Positions 1-5,687 of a stretch of DNA of 10,528 nucleotides are shown piece after piece. The stretch lies in NCBI GenBank assembly GCA_937995995.1, contig CALKIP010000066.1, positions 1-10,528 on the forward strand, in the 5' to 3' direction. Below the pieces are notes generated by a model. It had not been told where the DNA came from and did no database searches. It worked only from the letters and a program-made list of their open reading frames with translations. Made by a program: the position numbers and the translations under genes. This stretch comes from an uncultured bacterium. GTDB taxonomy: Bacteria; Gemmatimonadota; Gemmatimonadetes; Longimicrobiales; RSA9. Each line of letters begins with the position of its first letter. The stretch's first letter is position 1.

Positions 1-732
1 ATCGGCGCCGAGCTGCACCTCCTCAAGCCCGAGGAGCGCGACGGCAATGGTCGGCACGACGATCGCCACGAGACTCGCGAATTTGTCGACCCTCGTGCGC
101 ATGAGCACCAGCGCCGTGGCCACCGTGAGCGCCGCTACCCCGAGCGACACCCACTGCACCTGGTGCAGGTTGAAGAGAAGGTCCAGCGTCTGCGTGATGC
201 GGTTGCTCCCCTCCGCTTCGTACCCCGTCACGGTCGGGAGCTGGCTCAGGATCAGGATCACCGCGATCCCGGCCAGGAAGCCGGTCATGACGGAAAAGGA
301 GACGAAGCGCGTCAGTCGTCCGAACCGCAACAGGCCAAAAATGATCTGGAAGACGCCCGAGAGGAGGACGAGCAGGAAGAGCGAGCGGTCCCGGTCTTCC
401 AGCCCGACCAATGCCTGCCCCGCCACCAGCGCCGTCGCACTGGTGTTGGTGATGACCATGAGTGTGGAGCTCGCGAGCAGCCCGCCCACGATCGGGCCGA
501 TCATGCTGGCGTAGAGCCCGTAGATGGGGTTCACGCCCGCCAGCAGCCCACTCGCCATCCCGTCCGGCACGCTGCTGATGGCGACGGTGAGCCCTGCGAT
601 CCCGTCCTGACGCAGGCGCCTCGGGCGCGGCAGCAATCGCACGCCGCGCCCGACGGCTTCACGCAGCCCCTCGAGCCCTGACAGATCGATGCTGCTGGCG
701 TCGTCCTCGTGCTTGCTGTTCGACTCTTTCAT
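1..732 (-). CDS. SulP-family anion (sulfate-type) transporter, N-terminal part, cut by window edge
   Basis: The frame is open from an ATG at 732 to the left edge, giving 244 residues of a longer protein (full SulP proteins usually have 500-700 residues, often ending in a STAS domain, which lies outside). A charged N-terminus (1-42) is followed by the SulP hallmark: GIAGLTVAISSVPDGMASG (44-62), then NPIYGLYAS (68-76) and GPIVGGLL (79-86). Hydrophobic segments follow at about 94-112, 117-136, 147-164, 193-211 and 218-236. SulP proteins are inner-membrane carriers of sulfate, bicarbonate or other anions; the substrate cannot be read from this part. It lies downstream of a sulfatase on the same strand, so sulfate is a reasonable guess. 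No Shine-Dalgarno is visible before the ATG; the 7-nt repeat array begins 12 nt upstream. The family call is secure, the ion is inferred. Confidence 0.92.
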   Translation of the reverse strand, partial: MKESNSKHEDDASSIDLSGLEGLREAVGRGVRLLPRPRRLRQDGIAGLTVAISSVPDGMASGLLAGVNPIYGLYASMIGPIVGGLLASSTLMVITNTSATALVAGQALVGLEDRDRSLFLLVLLSGVFQIIFGLLRFGRLTRFVSFSVMTGFLAGIAVILILSQLPTVTGYEAEGSNRITQTLDLLFNLHQVQWVSLGVAALTVATALVLMRTRVDKFASLVAIVVPTIAVALLGLEEVQLGAD

Positions 733-743
733 GGGTTCAGGAA

Positions 744-873
744 TCAGCGGTCAGTAGTCAGCTGTCAGTAGTCAGCTGTCAGCGATCAGCAGTCAGGGGG
801 GGAATGCAGGGGTGTCCCTGACCCCTGACTACTGGCCACTGAGTGCTGACCACTGACCACTGGCCACTGACCC
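744..873. repeat. Two facing arrays of eight 7-nt units (TCAGNNN / CTGANNN)
   Basis: The left array runs 744-799 as eight consecutive 7-nt units, each beginning TCAG (TCAGCGG, TCAGTAG, TCAGCTG, TCAGTAG, TCAGCTG, TCAGCGA, TCAGCAG, TCAGGGG). After an 18-nt spacer the right array runs 818-873 as eight 7-nt units beginning CTGA or CTGG (CTGACCC, CTGACTA, CTGGCCA, CTGAGTG, CTGACCA twice, CTGGCCA, CTGACCC). TCAG and CTGA are reverse complements, so the arrays form one large imperfect inverted repeat; the closest perfect pairing is AGTCAGGGG (791-799) with CCCCTGACT (822-830). It fills nearly all of the gap between the sulfatase stop and the sulP start. Similar low-complexity arrays occur in some environmental bacterial genomes; their function is not known to me. 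Confidence 0.9.
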
Positions 874-884
874 CTGCCTCTATC

Positions 885-2612
885 TCAATCCGCCGCGAGT
901 GGTCGATCCTCGGGCGGTTGGCCGCTTTCCGTGGGGTGCTGCGCCGCCGGTTGCCGGTACCTGATCTCGCGGGTGCCGAACAGATCCAGACTGAACGGCA
1001 CATGGTCCTCGCCGATCTCGCGTTCTACGAGAGAGTGCAGTTTAGAGAGCATGTGCTCGACCAGTGCGGGATCGTGGTCGGGGTGGTCGGGATGGCCGAG
1101 GTTCTCCAGCTCGCCCGGATCACGCTCCAGGTCGTAGAGCGCGACGTCGCCCGTGGCGTAGAGCCCCTCGAGCGTAGACGGATTGCCGTACTCCTGGGGG
1201 CTGAACCAGCGCACCAGCTTGTAGCGGCCGTCGACGACGCAGCGATAGAAGGTGCGCCGGCTGAAATCCGGCGCTCCGTACTTTTCGCCGGCCCGCTTCA
1301 TCGCCTCATCGCGGCCGTGCTCGGGCCCGTGTGGCCCGCTCATCCCCATCTCGGTCAGCTCCTGGAGCGCGCCGGAGAGCGCCCAATCGACGTCGAGCGA
1401 GTGCAGTCCGTCCCAGCAGATGAGTGCGCCGTCGCCGGGTCCGGTGGAGCTGCCACGGGGACCATCGCTTTCCGGGTCGAGTATGGTGGCCTTGTGGCCG
1501 CGCCCGCGGAGGTGCGGGTAGCGTTCACGAATGGCCTCGGCATCGAGCCCGGCGAACTCCAGGAGCGTGGGCACGAGGTCCAGGTGCGACCACACGGCGT
1601 TGGTCCGTTTGCCTCGCGGCCCGTCGGGCATGCAGACGGTCAGGTTGACGATCGTCGCCTCGTCGAAGGCGATCGCACCCTTTTGCGTCATGCGGTGCGC
1701 GCCGTTCATCTCACCATGATCGCTGGTGAAGATCACGACGGTGTTCTCCCACAGCTTCAGCCGGTCCAGCACCTCGAGGATCTTCAGGAATTCGGAGTCG
1801 ACGAGCCGCATCGCGTTGATCAGGTAGTTGCGACGTTCGAGCCAGAGGTCGGCGCGTTCGTCCGGTATGCGGCCGTAGTTGCGGTCGATGATCTCTTTGT
1901 AGTGCCGCACGCCGTAGGGCTGGAGTGTGTAGTCGTCGTCGAAGTTGTGCGGGAGCGCCACGTCCCACTTCCGCTGGAACCAGCCCAGGCGTTGGCCCGT
2001 GGTCTGGAGCCCCTCCATCGCGCCTTCGGGCTCCGGCGCCTCGATCGGGTCGGTCTGCAGGAACATGACGTCGTGGGGGTTGACGAGACTCGAGACGAGG
2101 AGCCACGGCTGCTCGAGGCGGGTCGCCGCGTTCTCGAGCCAGTCGACGGTCTCGAAGGTGGCGGCGCCGTCGAGCATCGCGCCCTGGAGCGGCGCGCCGA
2201 ACATCTCGCCCCACTGCTGGTAGTCCGAGAAGCCGTACCGCTCGAGCGCATCCTCGCCCTCGGGCACAGTCGAGAGGTGCCATTTGCCCTTGAACGCCGT
2301 GTAGTAGCCCTGGTCGCGCAGCATGTGGCCGACGGTCGGGATCTCGGGCGTGAGTTCGTGGATCCAGGCGAAGTTCGTATTGTCCCAGAGCCCCGTCTCC
2401 TTGGCGTGTACGCCGGTCCACATCGTCGCACGTGAGGGCGTACACACCGGGACGGTGCAGTACGCGTTGTCGTAGGTCACACCCCGGTCCTCGAGCCGCT
2501 CGAGCGCCGGCAGTTCGACGTCCTCGGGCAACTCCATGTGCGTGTCCCACTGGTCCATGCACAGGACCAGGATGTTCGGCCGCTGGTCTCCATCCTTTCG
2601 CCTGCCGAGCAT
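885..2612 (-). CDS. Type I formylglycine-dependent sulfatase (PF00884)
   Basis: This 575-residue enzyme hydrolyses a sulfate ester, or less likely a phosphonate or phosphate ester; the natural substrate is unknown. Visible features in order: PNILVLCMDQW (12-22), with Asp20 and Gln21 in the N-terminal metal-binding position; VCTPSRATMWTG (56-67), the sulfatase signature in which Cys57 is oxidised to formylglycine; GKWHLS (109-114); NPHD (178-181); TSDHGEMNGAH (296-306) with the metal ligands Asp298 and His299; QKG (310-312) with the likely sulfate-contacting Lys311; HLDLVPTLLEFAG (343-355); and the C-terminal YDLERDPGELENL (493-505). Length and motif order fit complete family members. No signal peptide or membrane segment is seen, so it is probably cytoplasmic. 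The frame stays open upstream to 2867, but the start at 2612 has a good AGGAG and begins just before the conserved core. An FGE gene lies about 1.8 kb upstream and a SulP gene directly downstream. Confidence 0.95.
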   Translation of the reverse strand: MLGRRKDGDQRPNILVLCMDQWDTHMELPEDVELPALERLEDRGVTYDNAYCTVPVCTPSRATMWTGVHAKETGLWDNTNFAWIHELTPEIPTVGHMLRDQGYYTAFKGKWHLSTVPEGEDALERYGFSDYQQWGEMFGAPLQGAMLDGAATFETVDWLENAATRLEQPWLLVSSLVNPHDVMFLQTDPIEAPEPEGAMEGLQTTGQRLGWFQRKWDVALPHNFDDDYTLQPYGVRHYKEIIDRNYGRIPDERADLWLERRNYLINAMRLVDSEFLKILEVLDRLKLWENTVVIFTSDHGEMNGAHRMTQKGAIAFDEATIVNLTVCMPDGPRGKRTNAVWSHLDLVPTLLEFAGLDAEAIRERYPHLRGRGHKATILDPESDGPRGSSTGPGDGALICWDGLHSLDVDWALSGALQELTEMGMSGPHGPEHGRDEAMKRAGEKYGAPDFSRRTFYRCVVDGRYKLVRWFSPQEYGNPSTLEGLYATGDVALYDLERDPGELENLGHPDHPDHDPALVEHMLSKLHSLVEREIGEDHVPFSLDLFGTREIRYRQPAAQHPTESGQPPEDRPLAAD

Positions 2613-2620
2613 CTCAGTGT

Positions 2621-2625
2621 CTCCT
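2621..2625 (-). promoter_or_regulatory. Ribosome binding site of the sulfatase
   Basis: AGGAG on the minus strand lies 8 nt before the ATG at 2612. It decides the start against the longer open frame reaching 2867, whose extra 85 codons have no sulfatase character and would overlap the divergent hdeD-like gene. Confidence 0.7.
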
Positions 2626-2683
2626 GCGGTGTGGGCTGCAGTCCAACGAGCAACGCGTTCGCAAGCCTCGATACGTGTGTCGC

Positions 2684-2698
2684 GCGCACGGTGTGCGC
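2684..2698. promoter_or_regulatory. Inverted repeat between divergent sulfatase and hdeD-like genes, possible operator
   Basis: GCGCAC-GGT-GTGCGC is a perfect 6-bp inverted repeat with a 3-bp spacer, centred about 80 bp from the sulfatase start and 137 bp from the hdeD-like start. This 215-bp gap must hold the promoters of both divergent genes, yet no convincing -35/-10 pair is visible in it. A dyad here could be an operator, but in GC-rich DNA a 6-bp dyad is also expected by chance. Confidence 0.25.
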
Positions 2699-2815
2699 AG
2701 GGTTCACGCCAAGGCGCTCCGGGGCGTGGCGTACGGATTGCCGTGAATCGATCGGGCACGAAGCAGAAGTGTGGGCAAAGGGGTGCTGTCCAATCCCATG
2801 TCCGATGCTCGGACC

Positions 2816-2820
2816 GGAGG
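2816..2820 (+). promoter_or_regulatory. Ribosome binding site of the hdeD-like gene
   Basis: GGAGG followed by 7 nt and then ATG at 2828. This favours that start over the in-frame GTG at 2771 and ATG at 2798, neither of which has a comparable Shine-Dalgarno. Confidence 0.7.
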
Positions 2821-2827
2821 CTGCGAT

Positions 2828-3385
2828 ATGGTGGACATGCTCGCTCGGAACTGGGGTTGGATCGCATTGCGCGGAGTGGCGGCGATCCTCTTCGGCATAC
2901 TCGTTCTGTTCAACCCGTTGATCAGCCTTGCCGTACTCGTCCTGTTCTTCGGCGCATACGCTCTGGTGGACGGACTCTTCACCATCGTCGCGGCGGTGGC
3001 GAATCGTCGTGAGGAGCCCCACTGGGTCTCGCTTCTGGTCAGCGGCATTCTCGCCGCTGCAATTGGCATCGCCACCTTCGTCTGGCCCGGCATCACGGCG
3101 TTCGCCCTGGTCTACCTCATCGCGGTGTGGGCCATCGTCATGGGCATTGGCGAGATCGTGGCGGCCATCCGGCTGCACAAGGTGATCAGCGGCGAGTGGG
3201 TGCTCGTACTGACAGGCGCGGTCTCGATCGGGTTCGGCGTGGGGTTGGCGCTCTTTCCCGGTGCGGGCGCACTCGCGCTGGTCGTGTGGATCGGCGCACT
3301 CGCCGTCGTGCTCGGCGTGCTCAGGATCGCGTTTGCCCTGCGTCTGAGGGGGTGGGACAAGGAGCACCGGCGCGCCTTCGGCTGA
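2828..3385 (+). CDS. HdeD/DUF308-family small membrane protein
   Basis: This 185-residue, very hydrophobic protein has about six membrane segments (near 9-28, 31-57, 66-87, 90-114, 123-143 and 147-172) and a short charged tail. It shows an internal threefold repeat typical of DUF308: RGVAAILFGILVLFNP (15-30), SGILAAAIGIATFVWPG (72-88) and TGAVSIGFGVGLALFPG (129-145), each starting a two-helix hairpin and ending in a Pro. The founding member, E. coli HdeD, is an inner-membrane protein linked to acid resistance; most homologues have no established function, so acid resistance here is only a family label. It diverges from the sulfatase and converges on the BASS gene, so it is transcribed alone on its strand. 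Family assignment is good, role unknown. Confidence 0.88.
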   Translation: MVDMLARNWGWIALRGVAAILFGILVLFNPLISLAVLVLFFGAYALVDGLFTIVAAVANRREEPHWVSLLVSGILAAAIGIATFVWPGITAFALVYLIAVWAIVMGIGEIVAAIRLHKVISGEWVLVLTGAVSIGFGVGLALFPGAGALALVVWIGALAVVLGVLRIAFALRLRGWDKEHRRAFG

Positions 3386-3409
3386 GCGCATCGAGCGGTT
3401 CGGGTGGGC

Positions 3410-3448
3410 CCGTGGCAACCCGGGCGTGTGCGCCGGGGGCCGCCACGG
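3410..3448. terminator. GC-rich hairpin between convergent genes, possible terminator
   Basis: CCGTGGC (3410-3416) pairs exactly with GCCACGG (3442-3448), and the loop between them holds a further GC-rich stem (CCCGG with CCGGG). It lies in the 107-bp gap where the hdeD-like gene and the BASS gene converge, a natural place for a shared terminator. No T-tract follows on either strand, so it is not a classical intrinsic terminator. Confidence 0.3.
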
Positions 3449-3492
3449 CGTGGGCCGGGCACGGACAGGCGACCCGCTGACCTGGCCCGGTG

Positions 3493-4386
3493 CTACGCCG
3501 CCTTCCTTCGCCCCGCCTCATCCGCGCCCTTCTGCTCCCGGCCCCCCGCTTCCTCCCGATTGCGCAGGAGCGCGGCCAGTGTGAAGAGGATGACCAGCGC
3601 CACCAGTGAAGCCGAGATCACCATGGTGGTCGTCTCGGGGAGGTGGATCACCCGGGTTGCGACCACGGTCGCCGCCGCGATGTTGCGCTGTCCCGTGCCG
3701 AGGCCGAGCACCTCGCGGGATTTCCGATCCGGGCCGCCGAGTAGGAAGCCGATACCGAAGGCGCCGCCAATGATGATGGCCGCGGCGAGGATCGTCTCGA
3801 TGTCGAAAAATCCGACGAGCGTCTGGAAGTTGTTCAGGACCGTGGTGGTTACGAGCACGACCAGCGCAACCGTGGACAACCTCTGCATCCACGGCTGCAG
3901 AAGCCGCGCCCAGCCTTCCGCCTTCGCGCGGACGAAGAGGCCCGTGGCGAGTGGCAGGAGCATCGTGATCACGAGCGGACGCGCGATCGCGCCAGCACTC
4001 ACCTCGGCACGGGGCAGCGCGAGCGGCACCACGATCGGCATGTAGATGATCGTGAGCGGCAGCAGTAGCACGAGGAGGGAAGCGCCGAGAGCGACGTCGC
4101 TCTCGGCGGCTTCAGCCAGCTTGATCAGGAAGGGCGCACCCGCCGCCGACGCGACCAGGAAGAGGCCGATCGCCCGGGGCAGTTCGAGCGGGATGACCTG
4201 GATGACGATGTACGCCAGCAGGGGGACCAGTACGAAGTTCGCGAGGACCGCACGCGTCACGCGCCACGCGTCGGTCAGCGGCTCCAGGAGCCGTCCGAGA
4301 GTGTTGCCGAACCCCACCGAGAGCATGCTGCTCACGGCGAAGACGACGACGGATGCATCCAGCAGGCTCGTGAGGATCTGATCCAT
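3493..4386 (-). CDS. BASS-family (bile acid:sodium symporter-like) transporter
   Basis: This 297-residue membrane protein has about nine hydrophobic segments and a charged tail (276-297). Family marks include AAGAPFLIKLAEAAESDVAL (81-100) and the strongly conserved GLGTGQRNIAAAT (228-240), which corresponds to the family's sodium and substrate crossover region. BASS proteins import organic anions with sodium; known bacterial and plastid members carry keto acids, pantothenate precursors or bile acids, so the substrate cannot be named. It starts 44 nt after the FGE stop on the same strand and is probably cotranscribed with it, making a sulfated organic anion a plausible but unproven cargo. The ATG at 4386 begins directly at the first membrane segment; 49 further in-frame codons upstream (to 4533) would overlap the FGE gene and look non-native. 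Only a weak GGA precedes the start. The gene contains a perfect 26-bp palindrome. Confidence 0.88.
   Translation of the reverse strand: MDQILTSLLDASVVVFAVSSMLSVGFGNTLGRLLEPLTDAWRVTRAVLANFVLVPLLAYIVIQVIPLELPRAIGLFLVASAAGAPFLIKLAEAAESDVALGASLLVLLLPLTIIYMPIVVPLALPRAEVSAGAIARPLVITMLLPLATGLFVRAKAEGWARLLQPWMQRLSTVALVVLVTTTVLNNFQTLVGFFDIETILAAAIIIGGAFGIGFLLGGPDRKSREVLGLGTGQRNIAAATVVATRVIHLPETTTMVISASLVALVILFTLAALLRNREEAGGREQKGADEAGRRKAA
4083..4108. repeat. Perfect 26-bp palindrome inside the BASS gene
   Basis: CGCCGAGAGCGAC at 4083-4095 is followed without a spacer by its exact reverse complement GTCGCTCTCGGCG at 4096-4108. With a one-base bulge the symmetry continues through GAAGC (4079-4083) and GCTTC (4109-4113). 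It encodes the AAESDVALG region of the transporter, which looks like normal family sequence, so it is not an insertion. Confidence 0.9.
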
Positions 4387-4430
4387 GCATTTCCGTGGTG
4401 CATCTCGGCCAGCACCGGAGAATGGTGCAG

Positions 4431-5477
4431 CTATCGAGCCACGCACCGAAATCCGATATGGCTCGTCGACGTGTCGATCGCCTCGCCCTGGCGCGCCGCC
4501 GGGCGGTAGCGCAGGCAGTAGTTGGGCGCGCACAGGTGCGAGCCGCCCTTGACGACGCGACGCGGGATGTGCGCATCCGGTGCGGCCGAAACCGACGGGT
4601 TCACGGGATGGTTCACGGGATCAGGGGCGCTCCGCCGGGCTCCCGCCTCGGCGGGCGGTGGACCTTCCGCTCCGGGCGCGGTCGCCTGTGGCGACCGCGC
4701 CTTCGGATTGTCCGGGGTGCAGCACGCCTTGTCGGTATCCGCCGGGTGGCGCGGCGTGAAGAGGTCCGACGTCCATTCCCACACGTTGCCGGCCATGTCG
4801 AAGAGGCCGTAGCCGTTGGGCGGGAAGGAGCCGACGGGTGTGGTGCCGTAGCGGCCCCGGGGCTTGAGGCTCTGCCACGGGAACTCGCCCTGCCATGTGT
4901 TGGCCATGGGCTGGCCGTGGGGCATGAACTCGTCGCCCCAGGCGTAGACGGCGCCCTCGAGCCCGCCACGGGCGGCGAACTCCCACTCCGCCTCCGTCGG
5001 CAGCGCCTTCCCCGTCCACTCCGCGTACGCCGCCGCATCCTCCCAGGCCACATGGACGACGGGGTGCTCTTCCCGTCCTTCGATCGTGCTCCCCGGCCCC
5101 TCGGGGTGCCGCCAGCACGCGCCCGGCACGTACGCCCACCAGGCTCGCGGGTCGTGGAGCGGCACGCGGCGGCGCGGGCGGCGGAAGACGAGTGAGCCGG
5201 GGACGAGGAGCGATGGGTCGACGCCCGGATAATGGACAGGGTCCGGTGCGCGCTCGGCCACCGTGACGTAGCCGGTCGCCTCGACGAAGCGCGCGAACTC
5301 GGCGTTCGTGACCGGGTGCGCGTCCATGCGGAAGGCGTCGACGGCTACACGGTGGACCGGCCGCTCCTCGGGGTAGAAATCGTTCGAGCCCATGAGGAAG
5401 GTGCCGCCGGGAATGGCGACCATCTCCTCGCGGGGCGCGGTGGCAGGGCGGGGGATCGTGCTTCGCGTGGTGGCCAT
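4431..5477 (-). CDS. Formylglycine-generating enzyme (sulfatase activator), copper-dependent type
   Basis: This 348-residue protein oxidises the Cys of the CxPSR motif in sulfatases to Calpha-formylglycine using O2 and copper. Motifs in order: MVAIPGGTFLMGS (19-31), VTNAEFARFVEATGY (56-70), HPVVHVAWEDAAAYAEWTG (138-156), LPTEAEWEFAARGG (159-172), GLFDMAGNVWEWTSDLF (224-240) and GGSHLCAPNYCLRYRPAAR (311-329), ending HIGFRC. Cys316 and Cys321 match the paired copper-binding cysteines of human and Streptomyces FGE, which separates it from non-catalytic members of the same fold. No signal peptide is seen, so it likely acts in the cytoplasm. The ATG at 5477 has a GGA 9 nt upstream; a GTG at 5483, two codons earlier, is the alternative. 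Odd: residues about 260-303 form a Pro/Ala-rich stretch that coincides with DNA palindromes. The FGE probably forms a transcript with the BASS gene downstream, and its likely client is the nearby sulfatase. Confidence 0.93.
   Translation of the reverse strand: MATTRSTIPRPATAPREEMVAIPGGTFLMGSNDFYPEERPVHRVAVDAFRMDAHPVTNAEFARFVEATGYVTVAERAPDPVHYPGVDPSLLVPGSLVFRRPRRRVPLHDPRAWWAYVPGACWRHPEGPGSTIEGREEHPVVHVAWEDAAAYAEWTGKALPTEAEWEFAARGGLEGAVYAWGDEFMPHGQPMANTWQGEFPWQSLKPRGRYGTTPVGSFPPNGYGLFDMAGNVWEWTSDLFTPRHPADTDKACCTPDNPKARSPQATAPGAEGPPPAEAGARRSAPDPVNHPVNPSVSAAPDAHIPRRVVKGGSHLCAPNYCLRYRPAARQGEAIDTSTSHIGFRCVAR
4598..4621. repeat. 12-bp tandem duplication in the FGE gene
   Basis: GGTTCACGGGAT occurs at 4598-4609 and again immediately at 4610-4621. 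It is in frame (four codons) and gives PVN-H-PVN-P in the low-complexity insertion of the FGE. It looks like a recent slippage or duplication in a part of the protein under little constraint. Confidence 0.85.
4642..4655. repeat. Small perfect inverted repeat in the FGE insertion
   Basis: CCCGCC-TC-GGCGGG, 6-bp arms around a 2-nt centre. It lies between the 12-bp duplication and the larger palindrome, all inside the same Pro/Ala-rich insertion. Alone it would be unremarkable in GC-rich DNA. Confidence 0.6.
4675..4701. repeat. Perfect 12-bp inverted repeat with 3-nt loop in the FGE gene, REP-like
   Basis: GGCGCGGTCGCC (4675-4686), TGT (4687-4689), then the exact reverse complement GGCGACCGCGCC (4690-4701). 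It marks the start of the Pro/Ala-rich insertion (residues about 260-268). Size and form resemble repetitive extragenic palindromes, but here it sits inside a reading frame and is translated. Confidence 0.85.
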
Positions 5478-5572
5478 CGACACCGGTCCGATTCGGGGTG
5501 CGGGGCCCGTTGCCGCACATCACGGACCAGGGAAGTCGAGCGCCTCCCACCGGACCCGCTCTCCCACCGGCA

Positions 5573-5648
5573 CTCTGCGCTCCCTGCGCTCTCTGCGACC
5601 TCTGCGTGAGAGCTTTTTGACTCTCTCTGCAGCGCTGCGCCCTCTGCG
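5573..5648. repeat. 9-nt tandem array (CTCTGCGNN; CGCAGAG on the minus strand)
   Basis: Four units start exactly 9 nt apart at 5573, 5582, 5591 and 5600 (CTCTGCGCT, CCCTGCGCT, CTCTGCGAC, CTCTGCGTG). After an interruption, GAGAG-CTTTTTGA-CTCTC (5608-5625), which can form a short hairpin, degenerate units continue (CTCTGCA at 5625, CGCTGCG at 5633, CTCTGCG at 5642). A run of six A follows at 5651-5656. The array lies in the 210-bp gap between the amidohydrolase stop and the FGE start; both genes are on the minus strand. I see no promoter or classical terminator in the rest of that gap. Confidence 0.85.
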
Positions 5649-5687
5649 CGAAAAAACGTCTCGGCCGACCGCCGCGCTCTCCGTGGC

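Noticed and set aside
744..873. CRISPR array
   Set aside because: Units are only 7 nt and contiguous with no spacers; no cas gene is present.
843..2435. 530-codon plus-strand open frame opposite the sulfatase
   Set aside because: It is antisense to a gene with full sulfatase motifs; its Val/Arg/Glu-rich translation shows no domain and it starts inside the 7-nt array. Long antisense frames are expected at this GC content.
2613..2867. N-terminal extension of the sulfatase
   Set aside because: The frame is open, but the extra 85 codons look non-coding, overlap the hdeD-like start, and a good AGGAG precedes the ATG at 2612.
5640..5687. Intrinsic terminator for the amidohydrolase (T6 tract on the minus strand at 5651-5656)
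   Set aside because: No stable GC stem directly precedes the T-run; only a short palindrome (TCGGCCGA) that cannot form a loop.
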